NCBI GenBank assembly: GCA_944358275.1
Contig: CALVQZ010000034.1
Coordinates: 1 to 8,351 of the forward strand
DNA: 8,351 bases
DNA from: an uncultured Bacilli bacterium
GTDB taxonomy: Bacteria > Bacillota_I > Bacilli_A > RF39 > UBA660
Reading direction: 5' to 3'
Program-made: the position numbers and the translations under genes
Shown: positions 1 through 6,741 of the stretch, one piece after another
Layout: every line of letters begins with the position of its first letter
Numbering within the stretch: position 1 is the stretch's first letter
Notes under the pieces: model-generated
What the model was told of the DNA's origin: nothing
Database searches by the model: none
Seen by the model: only the letters and a program-made list of their open reading frames with translations

Positions 1-28
1 TAATAACGATTGCTAGGAGGTTATTGAT

Positions 29-550
29 ATGAATGATTATTATAAGTTATTTATTAAGTTATATGAAAGAATTTTGAATGAAGAAGAAATTTATCAAATA
101 ATAGATATGGTAAAAAATAGTAAAGAAGAATACCAATCAAAATATAGTTATGATGTTTTAATGAATTCATCATTATTACAAAGAAATGATTTTACTGTTT
201 CTGATATTATGTCTATATTAAGTGTAATAACAAATGCAAAAGATGAAAAAGAGGCAATGCAATGTTATGAGATGTTGACTGAAACTGATTTATTAGAAAA
301 AGAAGAATTAACTGCTTCAAATATAGCAAAAATAATAAAGATAGTTTCTAGAGTAGCAAGTACAATTGAAAAAGCAAAAAAAGAAGTAATTGATAAGACT
401 GAATCTATAAGAGAAAAGAAGATATCTTTAAAAGAATTATCAATTATAATTTCTAATATGTTAAATAAAGAAGAAACTAAAATGTCCGAAGTAAAAGAAC
501 CAATTAAAGTTAAAGTAAGAGTAAAAAAGAAAAATAAGAATCAAGAATAA
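29..550 (+). CDS. Small charged helical protein of unknown function
   Basis: 173 residues; I do not recognise the family. The ATG is preceded by a perfect AGGAGG at 15-20 with 8 bases of spacing, so the start is well supported. There is no signal peptide or membrane segment, so it should be cytoplasmic. The sequence is rich in Glu, Lys, Ile and Leu and looks almost entirely alpha-helical. Two similar phrases, FTVSDIMSILSVITNA (about 55-70) and LTASNIAKIIKIVSRV (about 94-109), may be a repeated helical unit. Residues about 112-135 (EKAKKEVIDKTESIREKK) look like a short coiled coil. The last 15 residues are strongly basic (KVKVRVKKKNKNQE), which could bind nucleic acid or a partner; that is inference only. 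It is followed immediately by a terminator, so it is probably the last or only gene of its transcript and not co-transcribed with mutS. Confidence 0.8.
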   Translation: MNDYYKLFIKLYERILNEEEIYQIIDMVKNSKEEYQSKYSYDVLMNSSLLQRNDFTVSDIMSILSVITNAKDEKEAMQCYEMLTETDLLEKEELTASNIAKIIKIVSRVASTIEKAKKEVIDKTESIREKKISLKELSIIISNMLNKEETKMSEVKEPIKVKVRVKKKNKNQE

Positions 551-582
551 AATGGAAGATAAATTCTTCTATTTTTAATTTT
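549..582 (+). terminator. Rho-independent terminator after the unknown small gene
   Basis: Bases 549-559 pair with 565-575 in an 11-bp stem with one G-U pair and a 5-base loop. The GAAGA/TCTTC core is flanked by an A-tract and a T-tract, and further T-rich sequence follows to 582. The left arm begins inside the TAA stop codon of the upstream gene. This would separate that gene from mutS. Confidence 0.6.
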
Positions 583-592
583 AAATGAAGTA

Positions 593-621
593 TAGAAAAA
601 ATATGCTTTTTTTGTTATACT
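593..621 (+). promoter_or_regulatory. Probable mutS promoter, extended -10
   Basis: The -10 is TATACT at 616-621 with the TGn extension at 613-615. A weak -35, TAGAAA (593-598, 4 of 6 matches to TTGACA), lies 17 bases upstream. The -10 ends only 16 bases before the mutS ATG, so the transcript would start at about 628, at the Shine-Dalgarno itself. The promoter coincides with an inverted repeat (588-594 with 616-622, plus an A6/T6 inner stem). That hairpin, with its T-rich tail, could instead be read as a second terminator. Confidence 0.5.
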
Positions 622-627
622 TTTATT

Positions 628-632
628 GGTGA
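628..632 (+). promoter_or_regulatory. Ribosome binding site fixing the mutS start at 638
   Basis: GGTGA lies 5 bases before the ATG at 638. A TTG start at 626 would place this site inside the coding sequence and has no Shine-Dalgarno of its own, so the ATG is preferred. Confidence 0.7.
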
Positions 633-637
633 AGTAT

Positions 638-3169
638 ATGAAAATTAGTGAAGTAGATATATCTAAATTATCTCCTATGATGAAACAATATATTGAAATT
701 AAAAAAGAAAATATGGATGTTATATTGTTTTTTAGATTAGGGGATTTTTATGAGATGTTTTTTGAAGATGCTTACACAGCATCAAGGGAACTAGAACTTA
801 CTTTAACAGGTAAAAGTGCAGGTTTAGAAGAAAGAATTCCTATGTGTGGTGTTCCTTATCATTCTGTTAATTTTTACTTAGAAAAACTTATTGATAAAGG
901 ATATAAAGTAGCAATATGTGAACAGGTTGAAGATCCTAAGGATGCAAAGGGTGTTGTAAAAAGAGAAGTAACTCAAATTGTATCTAAAGGAACGATGATG
1001 AATAGTGAGTTTTTAGATGAGAAGAGCAACAATTATATTGGAAACATTATTGATTTAAGTTATTGTTATGTTATAAGTTATGCTGATATATCTACAGGTG
1101 AATTTAATACACTTGTTACTCCTTATATAAAAGAAAGAGTAGTATCAGAAGTTTTATCTTTAGGTTTAAATGAAGTAGTAGTAAAATCATCATTTGATAA
1201 GACTATAACAAATGTATTAAAAAATAAATATAAAATAAATGTTTCAATATTTGATATAGAATTAGAAACTTCTTCTTATAAAAACATATATGAAGATATA
1301 GATGATGAAAGGTATCTTTGTGCTATTTATCATTTATTATCATATTTAATAAATACTCAAAAAAGAAGTTTAAATCACTTACAAAAAGTAAAAGTAATAA
1401 ATAATAAAGAATATTTAAGAATGGATATTCATACTAAAAGAAATTTAGAGTTAACAGAAAGTTTAAGAATGAAATCTAGAAATTTCTCATTATTATGGTT
1501 ACTTGATAAGACTAAAACTGCAATGGGTTCTAGAATGCTTAAAAATTGGATAGAAAATCCTCTTATAGATAAAGATGAAATAAATAAAAGATATGACATA
1601 ATAGAAAAATTATTAGAAGAATTTATTTTAAAAGAAGATTTAAAAACATATTTATTTGAAGTATACGATTTAGAAAGATTGTGTGGACGTATTGGATATG
1701 GGAACACTAATGGTAGGGATTTATTGCAACTTAGAAATTCATTAAGAATTCTTCCAGATATAAAAAGGATTTTAAAAGAATTAAACTTTCATTCTGATAT
1801 TGACTCTTTAGATGAATTGTATGAATTATTAAATTTATCTATTGATGATGATGCTCCTATTACTATTAAAGAAGGGGGTATCATTAAAAATGGATACAAT
1901 GAAGAATTAGATGAGTTAAAGAAAAATAGAGCATCAGGTAAAGACTTTGTTATAAGCATGGAAAGTGAAGAAAGAAAAAAAACAGGTATAAAAAATTTAA
2001 AAGTTGGTTATAACAAAGTATTTGGGTACTACATAGAAGTATCTAAAGGAAATGTTTCTTTAATAAAAGATGAATATAATTATGAAAGAAAGCAAACGCT
2101 AGCAAGTTGTGAAAGATATGTTACTCCTTTATTAAAAGAAAAAGAAGCACTTATCTTGGGTGCTGAAGAAAAGATCATTAACTTAGAATATAATTTATTT
2201 ATAGAAATTAGAGATAAAGTTAGAACATATATAAAAAGAATACAAGAAGTAGCAAAAATAGTTGCAGAAATAGATGTTCTTCAATCTCTTGCAACTGTAG
2301 CTGAAGAAAATAATTATGTAAGACCTATTTTAATTGATGAAAGAAGTATATATATTAAAGATAATAGACATCCTGTTGTAGAAAAAGTTTTAGATAGTGA
2401 GTTTGTTCCAAATGATATAATAATGGATGAAAATACTGATATATTAGTTATAACAGGCCCAAATATGGCTGGTAAATCTACTTATATGAGAGAACTTGTA
2501 GTAACTGTTATAATGGCTCAAATGGGTTCTTTTGTACCTGCTAAAGAATGTAAGATGCCCATATTTGATAAGATATTTACTCGTATAGGAGCGTCTGATG
2601 ATTTAGTAAGTGGAGATTCTACATTTATGGTAGAGATGAAAGAAGCAAACACTGCACTTTCTAATGCTACAGAAAATAGTTTAATTATATTTGATGAATT
2701 AGGAAGAGGCACTGCAACATATGATGGAATTGCACTTGCACAATCTATTGTAGAATATATACACAATAATATAAAATGTAAGACATTATTTTCAACTCAT
2801 TATCACGAACTTACAAAACTAGAAGCACATTTTAAAAGAGTAAAAAATGTACATGTAAGTGCATTAGAAGAAGATGGAAATATTACATTTTTATATAAAA
2901 TAAAAGAAGGTTCTATTGATAAGAGTTATGGAATACATGTAGCAAAACTTGCAAACTTACCTAGTTCACTTATAAAAAGAGCAAACGAAATACTAGTATC
3001 ATATGAAAATAAAGGTGATATTGAAATAAAAAATCAAATGTCATTTGATTTAATTGAAAAAGAAGAAAGTGTTGTAGAAGAAAAAATAAAAAAGATAAAT
3101 CCACTTGAAACATCTCCATTAGAAGCTCTTAATTTTATATTTGAATTAAAAAAAGATTTAGACAAATAG
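638..3169 (+). CDS. mutS: DNA mismatch repair protein MutS
   Basis: Complete MutS of 843 residues, the usual length for bacterial MutS1 (about 850). It clamps onto mispaired bases in DNA and uses ATP to recruit the MutL repair machinery. The start at 638 gives the family N-terminus (LSPMMKQYIEIKKE). The mismatch-reading Phe-x-Glu motif is F37-Y38-E39 in GDFYEMF. The core and clamp domains fill the middle. The ATPase has Walker A GPNMAGKS at 607-614 (K613), the GASDDLVSGDSTFMVEM signature at 651-667, Walker B ending D686-E687 in IIFDELGRGT, and the switch histidine H721 in STHYHEL. Near the C-terminus, QMSFDL at 800-805 resembles a beta-clamp binding motif (inference). All catalytic motifs are intact. 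mutL is not in this window, so mutS looks like a single-gene transcript with its own promoter. Confidence 0.98.
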   Translation: MKISEVDISKLSPMMKQYIEIKKENMDVILFFRLGDFYEMFFEDAYTASRELELTLTGKSAGLEERIPMCGVPYHSVNFYLEKLIDKGYKVAICEQVEDPKDAKGVVKREVTQIVSKGTMMNSEFLDEKSNNYIGNIIDLSYCYVISYADISTGEFNTLVTPYIKERVVSEVLSLGLNEVVVKSSFDKTITNVLKNKYKINVSIFDIELETSSYKNIYEDIDDERYLCAIYHLLSYLINTQKRSLNHLQKVKVINNKEYLRMDIHTKRNLELTESLRMKSRNFSLLWLLDKTKTAMGSRMLKNWIENPLIDKDEINKRYDIIEKLLEEFILKEDLKTYLFEVYDLERLCGRIGYGNTNGRDLLQLRNSLRILPDIKRILKELNFHSDIDSLDELYELLNLSIDDDAPITIKEGGIIKNGYNEELDELKKNRASGKDFVISMESEERKKTGIKNLKVGYNKVFGYYIEVSKGNVSLIKDEYNYERKQTLASCERYVTPLLKEKEALILGAEEKIINLEYNLFIEIRDKVRTYIKRIQEVAKIVAEIDVLQSLATVAEENNYVRPILIDERSIYIKDNRHPVVEKVLDSEFVPNDIIMDENTDILVITGPNMAGKSTYMRELVVTVIMAQMGSFVPAKECKMPIFDKIFTRIGASDDLVSGDSTFMVEMKEANTALSNATENSLIIFDELGRGTATYDGIALAQSIVEYIHNNIKCKTLFSTHYHELTKLEAHFKRVKNVHVSALEEDGNITFLYKIKEGSIDKSYGIHVAKLANLPSSLIKRANEILVSYENKGDIEIKNQMSFDLIEKEESVVEEKIKKINPLETSPLEALNFIFELKKDLDK

Positions 3170-3209
3170 TAAAAAGTTTTAATAAAAAATATAATTTTTA
3201 ATATAAGAC

Positions 3210-3240
3210 CAGTTTGTTATAAACTGAGTTTTTAATTTTT
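3210..3240 (+). terminator. Likely terminator downstream of mutS
   Basis: CAGTTT (3210-3215) pairs with AAACTG (3221-3226) around a 5-base loop, followed by the T-rich run AGTTTTTAATTTTT to 3240. The stem is short (6 bp), so strength is uncertain, but the position, about 40 bases past the mutS stop and before the nusB promoter, fits. Confidence 0.5.
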
Positions 3241-3262
3241 ATCATTGAAAAATATAATGATA
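3240..3262. repeat. Inverted repeat TATCATT-N9-AATGATA upstream of nusB
   Basis: Perfect 7-bp arms at 3240-3246 and 3256-3262 with a 9-base spacer. The AATGAT half-site recurs in the inverted repeat at 3298-3319 around the nusB -10 box. It could be an operator half, or a second hairpin helping the terminator just before it. Confidence 0.35.
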
Positions 3263-3288
3263 GTATGTAAAATTTAAAATAAATGTTT

Positions 3289-3316
3289 TTGATAAAAATG
3301 ATTATTGTGATATAAT
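3289..3316 (+). promoter_or_regulatory. nusB promoter (TTGATA - 16 - TGaTATAAT)
   Basis: The -35 is TTGATA at 3289-3294 (5 of 6 matches to TTGACA). A 16-base spacer leads to a perfect TATAAT at 3311-3316 carrying the TG extension at 3308-3309. It is the best promoter in the window. The predicted start of transcription, about 3323, falls in the AAGGAG ribosome site, so the leader would be only about 12 bases. Confidence 0.8.
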
Positions 3317-3319
3317 CAT
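3298..3319. promoter_or_regulatory. Inverted repeat overlapping the nusB -10 box, possible operator
   Basis: ATGATTAT (3298-3305) and ATAATCAT (3312-3319) are perfect 8-bp arms with a 6-base spacer. The right arm covers the -10 TATAAT. A dimeric regulator bound here would block the promoter; that role is inferred from position only. Confidence 0.4.
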
Positions 3320-3334
3320 AAAGGAGATGAAACT

Positions 3335-3736
3335 ATGAAAGAATCTAATAGAAGTGAAAAAAGAAAAATTATTATGACTGCTTTATATCAAATAGATGTT
3401 TATAAATCTAATAAAATAGATTGTAATATAGATGAAGTTATAAAAGAGTTATTACCTTTTAATGATGATTTTGTAAATGAAATTGTATATGGTGTGGTAG
3501 ATAAAAGTAAAGAATTAGATTCCATTGCGAATAAATATTTAAAAGATTGGACAATAGATAGATTAGGTAAAACAGATAGAGCAATACTTAGAATGGGTAT
3601 ATATGAATTGTTTTATACTGATACACCTAATATTGTATGTATAAATGAAGCAGTTTTACTTGCTAAAGAATACTCTGATGAAAAAGTTAAAAATATGATA
3701 AATGCTGTTTTAGATAGTATTATGAAAGATAAATAA
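3335..3736 (+). CDS. nusB: Transcription antitermination factor NusB
   Basis: 133 residues, normal for NusB. With NusE (ribosomal protein S10) it binds boxA RNA and, together with NusA and NusG, keeps RNA polymerase processive through rRNA operons. The all-helical fold begins with SEKRKIIMTALYQIDVY, matching the family's RR..A...LYQ opening. The most conserved stretch is LGKTDRAILRMGIYELFY (about 92-109), followed by INEAVLLAKEYSDEK and the closing helix INAVLDSI. The start has AAGGAG at 3321-3326 with 8 bases of spacing. It is the first gene of a probable two-gene transcript with the peptidoglycan endopeptidase 20 bases downstream. That partner is unusual for nusB, which more often sits near ribH, folD or xseA. 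Confidence 0.96.
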   Translation: MKESNRSEKRKIIMTALYQIDVYKSNKIDCNIDEVIKELLPFNDDFVNEIVYGVVDKSKELDSIANKYLKDWTIDRLGKTDRAILRMGIYELFYTDTPNIVCINEAVLLAKEYSDEKVKNMINAVLDSIMKDK

Positions 3737-3756
3737 TATAATTAAGAGGTGAAAAG

Positions 3757-5232
3757 ATGTCAAAAAAAGAAAGAGTGATAAGCATTGTATTAACACTTTT
3801 GTTATCAATTTTTTGTTTGATACCTATATTTGAATTTAAAACACTTGCCAAAGAAAATCCAGAAGTATTGTATAGAGTGTATTTAGAAGGTAAAAGTATT
3901 GGTGTAATAAAATCAAAAGAAAAACTTGAAAATTATATAAATGAAGAGCAAAGAGAAATAAGAGAAAAATATAATGTAGATACTGTATATACTCCTAAAA
4001 GTATATATATTAGTGAATTTGAAGGATATAGTGTAAATACAGTTTCAGAAGAATCTATATATGAAAAAATAAAGGGTAGTGATAGTTTTACTATTAAAGG
4101 GTATGAAATTATTATAGAAGGTAGTACTGATGATGAGGATATAGTATTTTATGTACTTAATAAAGAGTATTTTGAAAATGCAGTTACAAGCGTAGTAAAA
4201 GCATTTGTTCCAAGTGAGTCTGTTGATGAGTTTTTAAGTGGAGAAGCTTCTGAAGTTGATGGACTTGGTAGTAAGATTGAAGATTTATATATTAAAGAAA
4301 ATATAAAAATAAAGGAAACATTTATTCCAAGTGATTCAAAAATACTTCTAGATGAGAAAGAAATAACTAAATATTTACTATTTGGAGAAGATATAGAAGA
4401 GAAGCATCACATAGTTAAAGCAGGGGATACTATTGAGAGTATTGCTGAAGAAAATAAACTTGCAGTAGAAGAATTATTAGTTGTTAATCAGGATTTAAAG
4501 AGTAAAAATAATATTCTATCTATAGGGCAAGAAGTATCTGTTGCACTTATCTCACCAATTATTACAGTTGTTGAAGAAGAGCACTCTGTTGAAGAAAAGG
4601 AAATCACGTATAGAACTGAAATAGAATATGATAGTTCTCTTCCATGGGGTTCATCTAAAATTAAACAAAAAGGTAAAAATGGTTCACAAATAGTAACGCA
4701 AAAGATAAAGTATGAAAATGGAGAAATAGTTACTGCATTGATTGCTGAAACAGAATTAGTAGAAGAAGCTATTAACGCAGTTAAGATAGTAGGAACTATG
4801 AGTTCATCATCTATAGATCCAACTGATATTCCAGATTCAGGAGATTGGTATTGGCCAACACTTACACCATATATTATAACAAGTCCATATGGATGGAGAT
4901 GGGGTACATTACATGATGCAATAGATATAAGTGGTACAGGACATGGTTCACCTATATACGCTGCAAATAATGGTGTTGTAACTAAATCTTGGTATGATGG
5001 TATAGGAGGTAATCAAGTAATAATAGCACATAGTAATGATTATTACACTTGGTATGCACATTTAGCATCAATATATGTAAAAGTAGGTCAAACAGTAAAT
5101 AGAGGTGCTAAAATAGGTACTATGGGATGTACTGGTAGTGCTTGTACAGGAACACACTTACACTTTGCAACATATAAAGGAAAACCTGGCGCAGGTGGTG
5201 TATCATTTAATCCACTTACTATATATAGATAA
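3757..5232 (+). CDS. Secreted LysM-G5-M23 peptidoglycan endopeptidase
   Basis: 491 residues. It likely cuts peptide cross-links in peptidoglycan outside the membrane. Residues about 8-32 form a signal peptide or membrane anchor after a basic start (SKKER). Residues about 33-215 are an extracellular region I cannot assign, opening with YRVYLEGKSIGVIKSKEKL as in many clostridial wall hydrolases. A LysM wall-binding domain follows at about 217-264 (HHIVKAGDTIESIAEEN), then a G5 domain at about 270-347 with the typical WGSSKIKQKGKNGS centre. The M23 (LytM-type) catalytic domain covers about 365-491. Its zinc ligands and catalytic histidines are present: H386 and D390 (HDAID), H435 (YAHL) and H467-L-H469. 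The domain is therefore predicted active, unlike degenerate SpoIIQ-type M23 domains. The start follows AGAGGTGAAAAG, 20 bases after nusB, so the two are probably co-transcribed. Confidence 0.92.
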   Translation: MSKKERVISIVLTLLLSIFCLIPIFEFKTLAKENPEVLYRVYLEGKSIGVIKSKEKLENYINEEQREIREKYNVDTVYTPKSIYISEFEGYSVNTVSEESIYEKIKGSDSFTIKGYEIIIEGSTDDEDIVFYVLNKEYFENAVTSVVKAFVPSESVDEFLSGEASEVDGLGSKIEDLYIKENIKIKETFIPSDSKILLDEKEITKYLLFGEDIEEKHHIVKAGDTIESIAEENKLAVEELLVVNQDLKSKNNILSIGQEVSVALISPIITVVEEEHSVEEKEITYRTEIEYDSSLPWGSSKIKQKGKNGSQIVTQKIKYENGEIVTALIAETELVEEAINAVKIVGTMSSSSIDPTDIPDSGDWYWPTLTPYIITSPYGWRWGTLHDAIDISGTGHGSPIYAANNGVVTKSWYDGIGGNQVIIAHSNDYYTWYAHLASIYVKVGQTVNRGAKIGTMGCTGSACTGTHLHFATYKGKPGAGGVSFNPLTIYR

Positions 5233-5251
5233 AAGAGCAATGCTCTTTTTT
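5231..5251. terminator. Shared bidirectional terminator of two convergent genes
   Basis: AAAAGAGC (5231-5238) pairs with GCTCTTTT (5242-5249) over a 3-base loop, an 8-bp stem with A-tract and T-tract flanks that can work on both strands. It overlaps the TAA stops of both neighbours (5230-5232 plus strand; 5250-5252 minus strand), so 17 bases separate the genes. The plus direction has the better T-run. Confidence 0.85.
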
Positions 5252-6632
5252 ATATGTATGTAAAAGAAATATTTTGATAATAATGGCTTAAAATACTCTT
5301 ATAAGAATAACCCATATTAGCAAGAGAATTCGCACCATATTGACTCATTCCGACACCATGGCCATATCCATAAGTAGTAATTATTACTGAATCACTAGCA
5401 AGTTCAATAGTAAAGTCAGTAGATCTTAATCCTAAAAGAGATCTAAAAGTTGTACCTTTAATCTTTATATCATTAACTTTAACATTAGTTACTCTACCAC
5501 TAGAATTTCTTTCTAAAACAAAAGTAGTATCTTTATTTATTTCAGTATTTAAAGCGTTAGATAATTTTTCATAAGTAAAAGTTACTTCTCTTTTATAAGA
5601 AGAAACATTTTTATCAGATTTAGATTCAACACTTTTCAAATAAGGTATATCATTTCCCCAAACATATATAGCATCTTCTGTCATACCATTACTAGTAGAA
5701 TGATACACTGCATCTATATAAGCACCATTATATGTAAGTACAATTCCTTTAGTGCTTTCTACAGCATTTTTAACTTTTGAATAATACTTATTAAAATCAT
5801 TTTTCCATAAATTCTTTAATTCAGTATTATCCTTATATACTTGAGTACTAACAGTATCAGTTAATGTTTTATTTTCACTTATTCTTTTTAGAGCATATGT
5901 TCTTGCAACTATTGCTTGTGCTTTTAATGCTTCACTATTAAATGATGCAGGCATTTCACTAGCAACAACGCCAATTAAATATTCTTCAAGTTCTAATTTA
6001 ACTACACTACCATTTTTTCTATAAACAGTAACATAAGTATTATTATCTACTTCTTCGTTTTTATTTATAATTTCAGTAGTTGTTTGATTGTTCTTTGAAG
6101 TATTAGAAGAAGTGTTATTATTTGGGATGCTAGGTTTAACAGTATTAGTATTATTATTTGAATTACTAGGTTTAGTAGTTGTATTAGTACTTACATTATT
6201 ATTTGAAGTATTTGGCTTAACATTTTCATTATTACTTATATTATTAGTGATATTTTCTTTGTTATTACTTGTAATATCTTCATTATTTATACTCTCATTT
6301 GTATCTACACTATCATCTATTATTAGAATATCATCATCTATCACATTATTATTTGCTACATTTTTAATCGTATTATTCGTTATAAATGTAGTGCTATTGT
6401 TATAGCTATCTTCTATATGAAGAGGAGCAAGAAGCAAAGTAGATATTAAAATTCCATCCATTATTATTTTTATCTTTTTAGCATTTTTCTTTTTTGCAAG
6501 CTTCATTATTTCTTCTTTTAGATTTTTACTAAAACCCTTAAAATTAAAATCAGCAATTTCATATTTAAAATCTAAATTAACTATAAGAGTAACACCATCT
6601 TTTTCATATCCTACGTCGTATCTTGTTATCAT
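5250..6632 (-). CDS. Membrane-anchored SpoIID/LytB-domain protein with Asn-rich linker
   Basis: 460 residues. SpoIID enzymes are lytic transglycosylases that cut peptidoglycan glycan strands. The start has GGTGA 4 bases upstream on the minus strand. Residues 1-52 are a charged, probably cytoplasmic segment ending in a KKKNAKK patch. Residues about 53-71 form one membrane helix (IKIIMDGILISTLLLAPL), so the rest faces outward. Residues about 73-198 are a low-complexity Asn/Ser/Thr linker with an acidic patch near 98-119 and three imperfect K-P-x-x-x-N-N-N units at 139-173. The SpoIID domain runs about 200-458. The catalytic glutamate is probably E226 (GVVASEMPASF), with the conserved YHSTSNG (H311) and GYGHGVGMSQYGA (H425) motifs. 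It is longer than B. subtilis SpoIID (about 340 residues) because of the N-terminal segment and the linker. It is convergent with the M23 gene and divergent from the PBP gene. A vegetative wall role is as likely as a sporulation one. Confidence 0.92.
   Translation of the reverse strand: MITRYDVGYEKDGVTLIVNLDFKYEIADFNFKGFSKNLKEEIMKLAKKKNAKKIKIIMDGILISTLLLAPLHIEDSYNNSTTFITNNTIKNVANNNVIDDDILIIDDSVDTNESINNEDITSNNKENITNNISNNENVKPNTSNNNVSTNTTTKPSNSNNNTNTVKPSIPNNNTSSNTSKNNQTTTEIINKNEEVDNNTYVTVYRKNGSVVKLELEEYLIGVVASEMPASFNSEALKAQAIVARTYALKRISENKTLTDTVSTQVYKDNTELKNLWKNDFNKYYSKVKNAVESTKGIVLTYNGAYIDAVYHSTSNGMTEDAIYVWGNDIPYLKSVESKSDKNVSSYKREVTFTYEKLSNALNTEINKDTTFVLERNSSGRVTNVKVNDIKIKGTTFRSLLGLRSTDFTIELASDSVIITTYGYGHGVGMSQYGANSLANMGYSYKSILSHYYQNISFTYI
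6115..6221 (-). repeat. Three imperfect coding repeats in the SpoIID linker
   Basis: Three 26-base units at 6115-6140, 6151-6176 and 6196-6221 (plus-strand coordinates) share TTATTATTTG and a GGtTTAac-like end. Their spacing is 36 and 45 bases, both whole numbers of codons. They encode K-P-x-x-x-N-N-N units (VKPNTSNNN, TKPSNSNNN, VKPSIPNNN). The pattern suggests internal duplication in a flexible linker that could change length without breaking the frame. Confidence 0.6.
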
Positions 6633-6721
6633 ATTTTCACCATTATTTATTATTTGTATATAAATTAAAAATATGCAATGTATAATGTGTTTTATTAAGC
6701 AAAAATATAAAATCTAATACA

Positions 6722-6737
6722 TATAATTGAGTGGTGA
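6722..6737 (+). promoter_or_regulatory. Possible -10 box and ribosome site of the PBP gene
   Basis: TATAAT lies at 6722-6727 and GGTGA at 6733-6737, with the ATG at 6742. GGTGA with 4 bases of spacing decides the start in favour of 6742 over a TTG at 6727, which would put the site inside the gene. No convincing -35 is visible, so the promoter part is weak. Another TATAAT occurs at 6681-6686 in the same divergent region, and I could not place a firm minus-strand promoter for the SpoIID gene there. Confidence 0.4.
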
Positions 6738-6741
6738 TTAT

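Noticed and set aside
626..637. TTG start for mutS four codons upstream
   Set aside because: It has no ribosome site of its own; GGTGA at 628-632 serves the ATG at 638, which gives the normal MutS N-terminus.
1429..1707. Minus-strand open frame of 92 codons inside mutS
   Set aside because: It lies wholly within the well-conserved MutS core and its translation resembles no protein; it is a shadow of the real gene.
2518..2766. Minus-strand open frame of 82 codons inside the MutS ATPase
   Set aside because: It is antisense to the Walker B and signature region, so its openness follows from mutS codon choice.
3183..3200. A/T-only inverted repeat just after mutS
   Set aside because: Its 6-bp stem is all A-T and would be unstable; the C/G-containing hairpin at 3210 is a better terminator candidate.
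6088..6405. Plus-strand open frame of very hydrophobic, Leu/Val-rich sequence
   Set aside because: It looks like a membrane protein but is the complement of the Asn-rich linker codons (AAT becomes ATT, AAC becomes GTT) of the SpoIID gene.
6727..6741. TTG start for the PBP five codons upstream
   Set aside because: The GGTGA at 6733-6737 is correctly spaced for the ATG at 6742, and the TTG overlaps the possible -10 box.
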